Positions 5,771-12,990 of a stretch of DNA of 14,113 bases are shown one piece after another. The notes beneath the pieces are model-generated. The model made no database searches, had not been told where the DNA came from, and saw nothing but the letters and a program-made list of their open reading frames with translations. Both the position numbers and the translations under genes were made by a program. Source of the stretch: Hyphomicrobiales bacterium (GTDB lineage: Bacteria; Pseudomonadota; Alphaproteobacteria; Rhizobiales; S144-35). Every line of letters starts with the position of its first letter. The stretch's first letter is position 1. The stretch spans positions 1 to 14,113 of the forward strand of contig WGBT01000118.1 of assembly GCA_015494185.1 (NCBI GenBank), in the 5' to 3' direction.

Positions 5771-7972
5771 TCACATGAAATTATAGGGATCGATATCGCA
5801 GACCCGGCGCAGCGATCCCCGTGGTGCGGGCAGGGCTTGCAGCCAGGTGCGCATATAGGCTTGCAAATCGATTTCTTTGGCTGCCTTGACAAGCAGGCGA
5901 AAGCGGTGTCGGCCACGGATTTTGAAAATCGGCGCTTCGGTCGGGCCGAGCACTGTTACCCGTTCGGCAAACGGGGCCAAGCGCCGGGCATTGGCGGCAT
6001 CAGCAGCCGCCTCACCGGGATGTTTTGAAGAGATGATCAGGGCGGCCAAGCGGCCAAAGGGAGGCAGCCCGGCGCGCTTGCGAATTGCGATCTCAAGCTG
6101 GAGAAACTTGTCACGATCCCCCTCGATCATGGTCTGCATCACCGGATGTTCCGGCATATAGGTTTGCAGAAAACCGCGGCCTTTGATGTCGGCGCGCCCG
6201 GCGCGTCCGGTGACCTGATGCAGCAATTGCCAGCAACGTTCGGCCGCGCGGGGATCGGATTGGGACAGACCAAGATCACCGTCCACCACCCCCACCAGGG
6301 CGAGACCGGGAAAATGGTGCCCCTTGGCGACCAGCTGGGTGCCGACGATGATATCCACCTCGCCGGCTGCAATCTTGGCCAGCAGTGTGCGCTGTTCCTT
6401 CAAGGAGGGCAGCAGGTCGGATGACAAAATCGCCAGCCGGGCTTTGGGAAACAGCGTCTTGACCTCTTCGGCGACCCGTTCCACCCCCGGCCCGCAGGCG
6501 GCCAGGGCATTCTCGGCCTCGCAGCTGATGCATTTTTGCGGCACGGGCGTCTCGAAACCGCAATGATGGCATTGCATTTTTTGCTTGTAACGATGTTCGA
6601 CCAGCCAGGCGGTGCATTGCGGGCATTCATAACGGTGACCGCATTTGCGGCACAAGGTCAAAGGCGCATAGCCGCGGCGGTTCAAGAACAACAGCGATTG
6701 CTGACCCGCAGCCAGGGTTTCGGCGATTTCCTTGACCAGCACCGGCGAGAGCCAATGACCGCGTTCGGGGGGGGCTTCACGCATGTCGATGGCCTCAAGA
6801 GCGGGCAATTCGGCTCCCGAAAAGCGTTCGGTCAAGGGGACATGGGTATAGCGGCCAGATTGCGCATTGACGAAAGATTCGACCGATGGTGTTGCCGAGC
6901 TGAGCACTACGGGGATCCCTCCCAGATGCGCCCGCACCACGGCCATGTCACGGCCTTGATAGATCACCCGGTCTTCCTGTTTGTAGGCGGGTTCATGTTC
7001 CTCATCGACGATGATCACCCCGAGATTTTTAAAGGGCAGAAACAGGGCGGAACGGGCGCCGATCACCACCTTGACTTCGCCAGTGGCCACGCCGCGCCAG
7101 ATTTTCGCCCGCCGGCTTGGTGTCATCGCGGAATGCCACTCGGCGGGGGCGGCGCCGAAACGCATGAAGAAGCGGGCCAGAAACTGCCCCGTGAGCGCGA
7201 TTTCAGGCAGCAGAATGAGCGCCTGCCGGCCCTGCCGCAAAGCCTCGGCCACCGCCTCGAAATAGACTTCAGTCTTGCCTGATCCGGTCACCCCATCGAG
7301 CAGCAGGGCTTGATAGCGCTGAGCCCTGACCGCTTCACGCAGGGTTTGCGCGGCGGCGATCTGTTGGCCGCGAAGCTCGGTCACGGTGTGGTTGGGATTG
7401 GGTTCCGGAAAGCGTTCAGGCGGCAAGTCGGCCATCGTCAGCACGCCGCTCTTGAGCAGCCCGTCAATCACCCCAGGGCTGACCCCGGCGCGCACCGCCA
7501 GTTCCGATTTCGCCAGCACCAGCGGTCCCGACTTGCCTTGAAGAGCGTCAAGTACCTTTTGGCGGGCTTTTGTCATGCGCTCGGGCAATTGTCCGCTCAA
7601 AGTCACACCTTGGCGTGTTGTGGCGGGCTGGAAGGCTTCCGGCGCGCTCATTGCCATTCGTAACACCATGCCCGGCTGGGCCAGAGTGTAATGGGCGACC
7701 CAATCGATGAAACGGCGGCTGACTTCAGGCAGTGGCGGCACTTCGAGCGGGGCGATAATGGCTTTGAGTTTTTTCGGATCAAGGGGGGCATCCTTTTGGG
7801 CGGAGCGGGCGTTAGGGTCCCAGACGACACCGATGCGCTTGGTGGCGCCAAGCGGGACTTCGACGAAATCACCCGGTGCTGCTTCAAGGCCCTGTGGCGG
7901 CCGGTAGTCATAGGCGGTCTCAACGGCCAGCGGCAACAGCACCGGAACGGTTTGAAGGGGAAAATCGGACAA
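5771..7972 (-). CDS. priA: Primosomal replication restart helicase PriA
   Basis: PriA recognises stalled or repaired forks and reloads the replicative helicase; it is a zinc-containing 3'-5' superfamily 2 helicase. Numbering from the proposed start, the N-terminal fork-binding domain begins PVLLPLAVETAYDY. Walker A is GVTGSGKT (227-234) and the DEAH-type box reads DEEH (323-326). The zinc cluster has all eight cysteines (441, 444, 450, 453, 468, 471, 481, 484). The helicase motifs DIIVGTQLVAKGHHFPGL and QVTGRAGRA follow. The total is 733 residues, close to the 732 of E. coli PriA. I chose TTG 7972 because GGAG lies 6 nt upstream and the family starts here. The frame is open to an ATG at 8044, but the 24 extra residues are unlike the family and that ATG has no ribosome site. 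It is divergent from xerC, a pairing known from many alphaproteobacteria. Confidence 0.95.
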   Translation of the reverse strand: MSDFPLQTVPVLLPLAVETAYDYRPPQGLEAAPGDFVEVPLGATKRIGVVWDPNARSAQKDAPLDPKKLKAIIAPLEVPPLPEVSRRFIDWVAHYTLAQPGMVLRMAMSAPEAFQPATTRQGVTLSGQLPERMTKARQKVLDALQGKSGPLVLAKSELAVRAGVSPGVIDGLLKSGVLTMADLPPERFPEPNPNHTVTELRGQQIAAAQTLREAVRAQRYQALLLDGVTGSGKTEVYFEAVAEALRQGRQALILLPEIALTGQFLARFFMRFGAAPAEWHSAMTPSRRAKIWRGVATGEVKVVIGARSALFLPFKNLGVIIVDEEHEPAYKQEDRVIYQGRDMAVVRAHLGGIPVVLSSATPSVESFVNAQSGRYTHVPLTERFSGAELPALEAIDMREAPPERGHWLSPVLVKEIAETLAAGQQSLLFLNRRGYAPLTLCRKCGHRYECPQCTAWLVEHRYKQKMQCHHCGFETPVPQKCISCEAENALAACGPGVERVAEEVKTLFPKARLAILSSDLLPSLKEQRTLLAKIAAGEVDIIVGTQLVAKGHHFPGLALVGVVDGDLGLSQSDPRAAERCWQLLHQVTGRAGRADIKGRGFLQTYMPEHPVMQTMIEGDRDKFLQLEIAIRKRAGLPPFGRLAALIISSKHPGEAAADAANARRLAPFAERVTVLGPTEAPIFKIRGRHRFRLLVKAAKEIDLQAYMRTWLQALPAPRGSLRRVCDIDPYNFM

Positions 7973-8016
7973 CAGGCGCTCCAGCGTGAGGCAAATTACG
8001 TTAACATTGTGTTCAT

Positions 8017-8032
8017 GATTCGCAAGTGAGTC
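8017..8032. promoter_or_regulatory. Two GANTC (CcrM-type) sites between priA and xerC
   Basis: GATTC (8017-8021) and GAGTC (8028-8032) lie 11 bp apart in the 86-bp region between the divergent starts of priA (7972) and xerC (8059). GANTC is the CcrM methylation site of alphaproteobacteria and is sparse elsewhere in this window. Whether these sites regulate either gene is inference. Confidence 0.4.
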
Positions 8033-8058
8033 TATGCCGAGCATGAAGAGGTCTCAAG

Positions 8059-9051
8059 ATGCCGCAACGATTGCCAAACAAGCCCCAGCCTGAACTAATG
8101 GCCGAGCCAATGCTTTCACTCGATGAGGGGGAGCCGGTGGCTGGAGATTTGCGCACCGCCTTTGCCGGTTGGCTGCGATATCTGGCGGCGGAACGCGGGC
8201 TTGCCCAGAACAGTATCGAGGCTTACCGCCGCGATCTGTTGGGCTTTTTCAATTTTCTGGCCGGGCATTTGGGGGGGCAGGTTTCGCTGGCCGAATTACA
8301 GGCGCTGCGGCTGGCCGATATTCGCAGCTTTCTGGCCCACCGCCGGCGTGCCGGCAGCAGCAGCCGCAGCCTGGCCCGCGCCCTTTCCGCCCTGCGGATG
8401 TTTTTCAAATATCTGAAAAAGCAAGGGCTTTCCGACAATCAGGCGGTGTTTGCCGCCGCACTTCCCAAAACGCCGCGGCTGTTGCCCAAGCCGGTGAGCC
8501 TGCAACAGGCGCAACGGCTGATCGAAGAAGCTGGCCTTGAGGCCATGACACCATGGGTTGCCGCCCGCGATACCGCGATCATCACCCTGCTTTATGGCGC
8601 CGGCTTGCGGATTTCTGAGGCGTTGGCCCTGAACCGGGGGGATCTGGCCGGCAAGCGTGAGGTGATCACCATTGAGGGCAAGGGGGGCAAGCAGCGTTTG
8701 GTGCCGATCCTGCCTGTGGTCCATGCTGCTATTGATCACTATCTCGAACTTTGTCCTTATGGCGCAGCCCCGGATGATCCGCTGTTTTATGGCGAGAAAG
8801 GCAAGCGGCTGTCGCCGCGGCTGGTGCAAAAGAGCCTGCAACGGCTGCGTGCCCGGCTCGATCTGCCCGATACGGCAACGCCTCATGCCCTGCGCCATGC
8901 CTTTGCCACCCATCTGCTTGGCAATGGCGCCGATTTGCGGGAAATTCAGGAACTGCTTGGCCATGCCAGCCTGTCGACCACGCAAGTCTATACCGAGGTT
9001 GACAGCCAAAGCCTGTTGAAACTTTACGACGACACCCATCCCCGGGCCTGA
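8059..9051 (+). CDS. xerC: Tyrosine recombinase XerC
   Basis: XerC and XerD together resolve chromosome dimers at the dif site near division. The 330-residue protein has an N-terminal SAM-like core-binding domain (about 32-120, LAQNSIEAYRRDLLGFFNFL). Its C-terminal catalytic domain carries the full set of active residues: Arg 184 (GAGLRISEAL), Lys 208 (EGKGGK), His 276 and Arg 279 (PHALRHAFATH), His 302 (LGHASLSTTQ) and the nucleophile Tyr 311 (VYTEVD). The ending SLLKLYDDTHPRA and the position next to priA mark it as XerC rather than XerD. The start at 8059 has GAGG 7 nt upstream; the first ~30 residues are longer than usual and poorly conserved. A second recombinase, XerD, lies at 11841-12848 on the other strand. 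Confidence 0.93.
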   Translation: MPQRLPNKPQPELMAEPMLSLDEGEPVAGDLRTAFAGWLRYLAAERGLAQNSIEAYRRDLLGFFNFLAGHLGGQVSLAELQALRLADIRSFLAHRRRAGSSSRSLARALSALRMFFKYLKKQGLSDNQAVFAAALPKTPRLLPKPVSLQQAQRLIEEAGLEAMTPWVAARDTAIITLLYGAGLRISEALALNRGDLAGKREVITIEGKGGKQRLVPILPVVHAAIDHYLELCPYGAAPDDPLFYGEKGKRLSPRLVQKSLQRLRARLDLPDTATPHALRHAFATHLLGNGADLREIQELLGHASLSTTQVYTEVDSQSLLKLYDDTHPRA

Positions 9052-9094
9052 ACGAAAGACCTTCTGGGGCGGGATCATTGGGGGGATGGAGCTC

Positions 9095-9122
9095 TTGACA
9101 CCATTTTAAAATTGAATAAAAA
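9095..9122 (+). promoter_or_regulatory. Sigma-70-like promoter for the RQGDVLL/DUF6745 operon
   Basis: A perfect -35 box TTGACA (9095-9100) is followed after 16 bp by TAAAAA (9117-9122), or after 17 bp by AAAAAT. The spacer is AT-rich and contains ATTTTAAAAT. It lies 48 bp before the GTG start at 9170. It is the clearest promoter in the window and suggests the operon is expressed independently of xerC. Confidence 0.55.
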
Positions 9123-9169
9123 TCTCAACGTGTGAAAGGAAATTTTACCATTTTTCTAAGAGTTGTCCC

Positions 9170-9517
9170 GTGAAGAAAAATCCTTTTCGCTCCAAAATGT
9201 ATCGTCAGGGGGATGTGTTGTTGGTCCCGTGCGATATTCCAGAAGATGCCTCCCCTGTTGACACAGCTGACCGCGTTGTGCTTGCGGAAGGTGAGCTTAC
9301 GGGGCATTTCCACGCCTTGCCCGCCAATGAGCACATTACCCTTTATCAAACAGGTGACCAGCGCCGTTTTCTCCATTTAGATGAAGAGTTGCCACTCACC
9401 CATGACGAGCATGATACGATCATGGTGAAGGCTGGAAATTACCGAATCATTCGCCAGCGGGAATATCAATATGATCTAAAGGAGGCACGGCAGGAGGCTC
9501 GTCGTGTTGCCGACTGA
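9170..9517 (+). CDS. Uncharacterised 'RQGDVLL' protein, conserved histidines, partner of DUF6745 gene
   Basis: This 115-residue cytoplasmic protein has no known function. It starts at GTG 9170 with AAGAG about 7 nt upstream; an ATG at residue 10 has no ribosome site. The core is YRQGDVLLVPCDIPEDA (11-27), then VVLAEGELTGHFHAL (36-50) with His 46 and His 48, then LPLTHDEHDTIMVKAGNYRIIRQREYQYD (74-102) with His 78 and His 81. From memory, the same order of motifs (RQGDVL, EGExTGHxH, HxEH, GxYRVxRQREY) recurs in short hypothetical proteins of actinobacteria, cyanobacteria and phages. The spaced histidines suggest a metal site in a small beta-rich fold, which is inference. No signal peptide or membrane segment is present. 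It overlaps the next gene by 14 bp, so the two are translationally coupled. AT-rich codons are more frequent than in xerC next door. Confidence 0.85.
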   Translation: MKKNPFRSKMYRQGDVLLVPCDIPEDASPVDTADRVVLAEGELTGHFHALPANEHITLYQTGDQRRFLHLDEELPLTHDEHDTIMVKAGNYRIIRQREYQYDLKEARQEARRVAD

Positions 9518-10793
9518 GGAAGGTCCATCGGATCCCTCAGACATCATTGCGCAATGGCGGCAAATTGCCTCCGATACAGCCCTGCTTGATCGTGACAAGG
9601 CCCGTGGAGCCGTTAACCAATTATACAAAGTCAACGGTCTCAAGCCTCCCTTGAATATTGTTTTTTTTGACAGTCCCGGGGCCTGTTTGTTTGCCCGCCA
9701 GCTGGTGAAATGGTATGCTGCTGATTACCGTCCCCGATTGACACAGCGCATCAGGCATGATCTTTGGCAAGATCGCTGGCCTCAATACGAGGCGAGACTT
9801 GCAGATCATGTCAAGTTGCCACTTACGCCCCATTTTAGCCAACGGCTGAAACAGGCCTTTTGGGAGCAGGTCAGTGAATTTGACCAGCAACATCTCACTC
9901 TTCCGTTTGACGACCAATTGCGGCATGTCTTCAAGGATTCCCTGCACCACAGTATCGTTAAGACAGGACGAAGCCAGCTGAGGCGTGACGGAAGTTGGCC
10001 GCGGACCGCCAGCGATACCGCTCCCCTTCACCGGATGGAAATCCAAAAAGCGGATCTCATCCAGATGCGCAGCCAGTTTTCCAGCTCGTTGTGGCAACCT
10101 TTTTATTTCCTTGGCGGGCAGGAAACATCTTGGTTAGCCGAATATTTTTTACTGCAGCAGGGGGGACTTGCGTTTTCAAACGATCTCAAAAGCAAGGCTG
10201 AAGCCTATGCAAATTATGCCCAACATTGTGGCTGGGCTCTCTTTTATAAGAATTGGGCCTTTGTTTCGGATCGGCCATGTGCCATCCAGCGTGATGGAAA
10301 TGGCCGGTTTCACGGTGAAAATGGGCCTGCCCTTTTGTTCGCTGATGGTTTTGGTGTTGCCTATTGTTGGCATGGTGTCCGTGTACCGTCATGGATGATC
10401 CGGGAAAAGCAAAAAATCACCGTCGCAAGGATACGCAGGGAAAGAAATATTGAACTGCGGCGCTGTATGGCAGAAATCTATGGTCTTGGCCGCTATATCA
10501 GAGAGATTGGAGCTGAGCTTATCGATGATGATCCTGAATGGGGCAAACTTTGGCGAATCCCCTGGGGGGAAGGTGTGTTTGAACTCATTGTGGAGGTGAA
10601 AAACAGCACGCCTGAGCCTGATGGCGAAATCAAGACTTATTTTCTGTCCGTGCATCCTCAACTGTGTCCGATACCTGATGTGGAAGAAGGCGAAACTGAT
10701 TTTGGTGCCCCGCAAAAGCTGACCGCTCGGAACGCGGTTGCCAGCACCTTCGGGTTGCGTGGTGAAGATTACCAACCTGAAATCGAAACTTGA
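9504..10793 (+). CDS. DUF6745-family protein of unknown function
   Basis: This 429-residue soluble protein starts at GTG 9504 with AGGAGG (9492-9497) 6 nt upstream, inside the end of the preceding gene. Recognisable blocks are QLYKVNGLKPPLNIVFFDSPGACLFA (39-64), KDSLHHSI (144-151) and WLAEYF (210-215). HCGWALFYKNWAFVSDRPCAIQRDGNGRFHGENGPALLFADGFGVAYCWHGVRVPSWMI (241-299) follows, then RNIELRRCMAEIYGLGRYI (314-332) and NSTPEPDGEIKTYFLSVHP (367-385). The C-terminus is ARNAVASTFGLRGEDYQPEIET. The 'HGENGPA...DGF..YCWHGVRVP' and 'NSTPEPDG..K.YFL.V' blocks are those I associate with DUF6745, found in actinobacteria, cyanobacteria and others, with no biochemical role known to me. There are no membrane spans, nucleotide-binding loops or nuclease motifs I can name. 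Several conserved Trp, His and Glu residues suggest a binding or enzymatic site. The family name is from memory and should be confirmed by profile search. Confidence 0.85.
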   Translation: MLPTEEGPSDPSDIIAQWRQIASDTALLDRDKARGAVNQLYKVNGLKPPLNIVFFDSPGACLFARQLVKWYAADYRPRLTQRIRHDLWQDRWPQYEARLADHVKLPLTPHFSQRLKQAFWEQVSEFDQQHLTLPFDDQLRHVFKDSLHHSIVKTGRSQLRRDGSWPRTASDTAPLHRMEIQKADLIQMRSQFSSSLWQPFYFLGGQETSWLAEYFLLQQGGLAFSNDLKSKAEAYANYAQHCGWALFYKNWAFVSDRPCAIQRDGNGRFHGENGPALLFADGFGVAYCWHGVRVPSWMIREKQKITVARIRRERNIELRRCMAEIYGLGRYIREIGAELIDDDPEWGKLWRIPWGEGVFELIVEVKNSTPEPDGEIKTYFLSVHPQLCPIPDVEEGETDFGAPQKLTARNAVASTFGLRGEDYQPEIET

Positions 10794-10971
10794 TCGGCGC
10801 AATGACGCGGCAGCATTTCAAAGCTTATAAGACTGGCGGCCCCTGACCTTGATTCGCATCCCGTTCAATTAATGCAATAAGATCAAAGGATACGAAAACG
10901 CCGGGGGCAATGATAAAGACCGCCGGTACGCATCTTTCATTATCGTGGGCCGTTTTGTCGCGTGCCGTTTC

Positions 10972-11448
10972 TCAAGCCTTGATCTTTGGGCCGCGTTGAT
11001 CTTCGCGAACGGGCGGGGTAAGCACGCGGTCGGCCTCATCACCGTCGACCTGTTCTCCCTTGGCGTTGAACATCGGCAGATCGGAGTCATTCCAGCCCCG
11101 CAGCCCCATTTTCAGATTCGTCACCTTTTCATAGCCCATTTGCCGCATGGTTTGGGCGGCCAGAGCGGAGCGGCGGCCGGAACGGCATAAAACGACAATG
11201 GGACTGGAGCGGGCTTCGACCAGTTCCGGGATGGTTTCGGGAAAATTCCAGTCACAGGCCCCTTCCAACAGCCCGCGGGGCACATTCCAGGACCCTTTGA
11301 TATGGGCAATTTCAAAAGTTTCTTTTTCGCGAATATCGAGCAAGATCAGATCCGGCTCCTGGGCAATCCGTTCTTCCAAATCCCAAGGGGTGATTTCATC
11401 AATTTCGCTCAGCGCTTCAGCCACCAGTTGGTCATAGGTCTTGGCCAT
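10972..11448 (-). CDS. Rhodanese-like domain protein
   Basis: Rhodanese domains carry sulfur on an active-site cysteine as a persulfide. The 158-residue protein is a single domain: ITPWDLEERIAQEPDLILLDIREKETFEIAHIKGSWNVPRGLLEGA (19-64), then the active-site loop VVLCRSGRRSALAAQTM (85-101) with Cys 88, and MGYEKVTNLKMGLRGW (104-119). The CRSGRR loop fits thiosulfate sulfurtransferase-type rhodaneses (PspE/GlpE size class) rather than Cdc25 phosphatases, which have a longer loop. The acceptor in the cell cannot be told. The start at 11448 has GAGAG about 6 nt upstream; the frame is open to an ATG at 11511 but that extension is not rhodanese-like. No signal peptide, so cytoplasmic. It lies downstream of xerD on the same strand, separated by a 392-bp stretch with a large palindrome, so it probably has its own promoter. 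Confidence 0.93.
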   Translation of the reverse strand: MAKTYDQLVAEALSEIDEITPWDLEERIAQEPDLILLDIREKETFEIAHIKGSWNVPRGLLEGACDWNFPETIPELVEARSSPIVVLCRSGRRSALAAQTMRQMGYEKVTNLKMGLRGWNDSDLPMFNAKGEQVDGDEADRVLTPPVREDQRGPKIKA

Positions 11449-11597
11449 GGTCACTCTCAAAACAATCTCGATATTTGAATTTATGAATATTTCGTGAAAG
11501 TTATGTAGCAAAGATCGCCGTGGACTGCAAACAGCTTACCGCAAGGGCGGCATTGTTTCGCTATTTTCGTATCACTTCGTATTGAAGTGAATGAATT
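11449..11597. other. Gene-free stretch before the rhodanese gene, with a small hairpin
   Basis: I see no gene here. The AT-rich part next to the rhodanese start (11465-11510) probably holds its promoter, but no clear pair of boxes stands out. A perfect 7-bp hairpin, TCACTTC-GTATT-GAAGTGA, lies at 11572-11590. GGGCGGCATT (11545-11554) is exactly complementary to AATGCCGCCC (11722-11731) inside the large palindrome to its right. Confidence 0.4.
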
Positions 11598-11832
11598 TAG
11601 GCTCAGGACCCATAAAGGGCGTGGATGCCAGCGGCATTTTCGCAAAAAATCGCTGTTTTTTCGCCCGCAGGGAATAGCCGAAGCTATTTCCAAGGGCGAA
11701 AGGCCAGCGAGATAAAGCGAAAATGCCGCCCGAAGGGTCTGGCGCAAAATCCCGGTAATGCGAGACAAATCATTGTCCATTTCATGATTTTGCGTCAGAC
11801 TGGCGCCGCGCAATTTATGGGGCCTGAGCCTA
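11598..11832. repeat. Nested inverted repeat of ~235 bp with three-way-junction folding
   Basis: The outer arms are 19 bases each with one mismatch (TAGGCTCAGGACCCATAAA at 11598-11616, TTTATGGGGCCTGAGCCTA at 11814-11832). They enclose two further stems. Stem A uses the perfect 13-base pair GCGGCATTTTCGC (11631-11643) / GCGAAAATGCCGC (11717-11729). Inside it are TCGCTG/CAGCGA (11650-11655/11705-11710), TTTCGCCC/GGGCGAAA (11659-11666/11694-11701) and AATAGC/GCTATT (11673-11678/11683-11688) closed by a CGAA loop. Stem B uses TCTGGCGCAAAATC (11738-11751) / GATTTTGCGTCAGA (11786-11799), pairing at 13 of 14 positions plus one G-U, with GACAA/TTGTC (11764-11768/11773-11777) inside. The whole can fold as a three-way junction. 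No target-site duplication is visible. It may be a dispersed palindromic repeat (MITE or REP-like), a structured RNA, or a strong transcription stop after xerD. Confidence 0.8.
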
Positions 11833-11840
11833 GAGCTTCC

Positions 11841-12848
11841 TCAAAGAGGGTCTGGTTTATGATTGGCCAGCGGGTGGTGGTTTTGAACCAGATCGCGCAG
11901 CCGGGTTTCCAGAACATGGGTATAAATCTGGGTCGTTGAGATATCACTATGGCCGAGCAGCTGTTGAACCGCTCGCAAGTCGGCCCCGCGTTCGAGCAGA
12001 TGGCTGGCGAAGGCGTGGCGCAGGACATGGGGGGAAACCCGTTCAGGGGCCAGACCGCAAGAAGCTGCTAAGGCTTTCAATTCCTGGGCGAAACGTTGCC
12101 GGGTCAGGTGGCCGCTGGCGCCACGCGAGGGAAACAGCCAGGGCGAGGCGGCTTGTTTTGTTGTTAAAGCTGAAAGATGGGCATGAATGGCGTCAAGGGC
12201 TGCCGTGTTGAGGGGGACAATGCGCTCACGCCCTCCCTTGCCGCGCACCAGAATCACCCGTTCATCCTTGCGCAGCGCCGTTTTAGTTAGGCTGACCAGT
12301 TCCGAAACCCGCAGGCCGGTGGCATAGAGCAATTCCAGCAGACAATAAAGCCGCAGTGCGGTGCGTCGCTGGTGTTCGGATCGTTGGGCGGCGGGGCGGC
12401 TGGCGGCCTGTTTGGCGGTTTCCAGCAACCGGTCGACTTCATCGAGGGTCAGGATTTTGGGCAAGGGACGTTGGGTTTTTGGAGTGTCGATCTCAAGGGC
12501 CGGATTGTCCTCGCGCAGCCCCTCGCCAAACAAAAATTTGTAAAATTGCCGAATGGCTGACAGCCGCCGCGCCCGTGATGATGGTTTGAGCCCCAAGGCC
12601 AGCAGCTCGGCGAGAAAACCGCGAATATCGTCAGCGGTTGCATCGTGCAGATCACGTCCCTTGGTTCGTAAATAGCTGGCAAACTGCTGCAGATCATGGG
12701 CATAGGCTTCAAGGGTGTTTTGTGCCGCGCCGGTTTCCACACTGAGCATTTCGAGGAAGGGTTCAATGCTGTGGATGTGCTGGGGGGAGGGGCTTGAGTG
12801 CCGGCGTGTGTTCGAGCCCTTCGCGAAATGCGTTTTCATCGGTTTCAT
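11841..12848 (-). CDS. xerD: Tyrosine recombinase XerD
   Basis: XerD is the partner of XerC in resolving chromosome dimers at dif and is activated there by FtsK. Counting from ATG 12848 the protein has 335 residues. The core-binding domain starts at IEPFLEMLSVETGAAQNTLEAYAHDLQQFASYL. The catalytic domain has Arg 180 (ATGLRVSELVSL), Lys 204 (VRGKGGRERIVPL), His 274 and Arg 277 (PHVLRHAFASH), His 300 (LLGHSDISTTQ) and Tyr 309 (IYTHV), so all active residues are intact. The ILTLDEVDRLLETA segment and the ending YTHVLETRLRDLVQNHHPLA are typical of XerD. A ~20-residue linker (AKQAASRPAAQRSEHQRR, 145-162) is slightly longer than usual. The start is uncertain: AGGA lies 10 nt before ATG 12848, and ATG 12839 is also possible. 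The frame stays open to 13106, but that part overlaps the small gene at 12991-13131 and looks non-coding. Confidence 0.94.
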   Translation of the reverse strand: MKPMKTHFAKGSNTRRHSSPSPQHIHSIEPFLEMLSVETGAAQNTLEAYAHDLQQFASYLRTKGRDLHDATADDIRGFLAELLALGLKPSSRARRLSAIRQFYKFLFGEGLREDNPALEIDTPKTQRPLPKILTLDEVDRLLETAKQAASRPAAQRSEHQRRTALRLYCLLELLYATGLRVSELVSLTKTALRKDERVILVRGKGGRERIVPLNTAALDAIHAHLSALTTKQAASPWLFPSRGASGHLTRQRFAQELKALAASCGLAPERVSPHVLRHAFASHLLERGADLRAVQQLLGHSDISTTQIYTHVLETRLRDLVQNHHPLANHKPDPL

Positions 12849-12859
12849 TGGCCAAGGTT

Positions 12860-12888
12860 CCTGGATTTCGAGGCTCCTGGATTTCGAG
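12860..12888. repeat. Tandem 13-base direct repeat upstream of xerD
   Basis: CCTGGATTTCGAG occurs at 12860-12872 and 12876-12888, a 16-bp period, about 12 bp before the proposed xerD start and overlapping its ribosome site. It may be a slippage duplication or a tandem binding site. Confidence 0.6.
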
Positions 12889-12990
12889 CGGGTAATGGTT
12901 GCCCGTGAAAGAAGGCGGCTCGTTGCGGCAAGGCGGCGGTTCTCAAACCAAAGCGGCATGGATGCGGCCGCCATGAAAGACAAGCCTTGA

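Noticed and set aside
6536..7282. 248-codon plus-strand frame opposite priA
   Set aside because: Antisense to the PriA helicase core, whose motifs are all intact.
10794..10971. Terminator or small RNA between the DUF6745 gene and the rhodanese gene
   Set aside because: I looked for a stem followed by a T-run in this convergent interval and found none convincing.
11598..11832. dif site, integron attC site or CRISPR repeat in the palindrome
   Set aside because: No 28-bp XerC/XerD-type paired half-sites were recognised, there is no integrase/cassette context, and the repeats are inverted and unspaced rather than regular direct repeats.
11481..11939. Open frames of about 100 codons on both strands across the palindrome (11481-11813 minus, 11625-11939 plus)
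   Set aside because: They are explained by the inverted-repeat sequence; one also runs into xerD. No family was recognised and no good ribosome site was seen.
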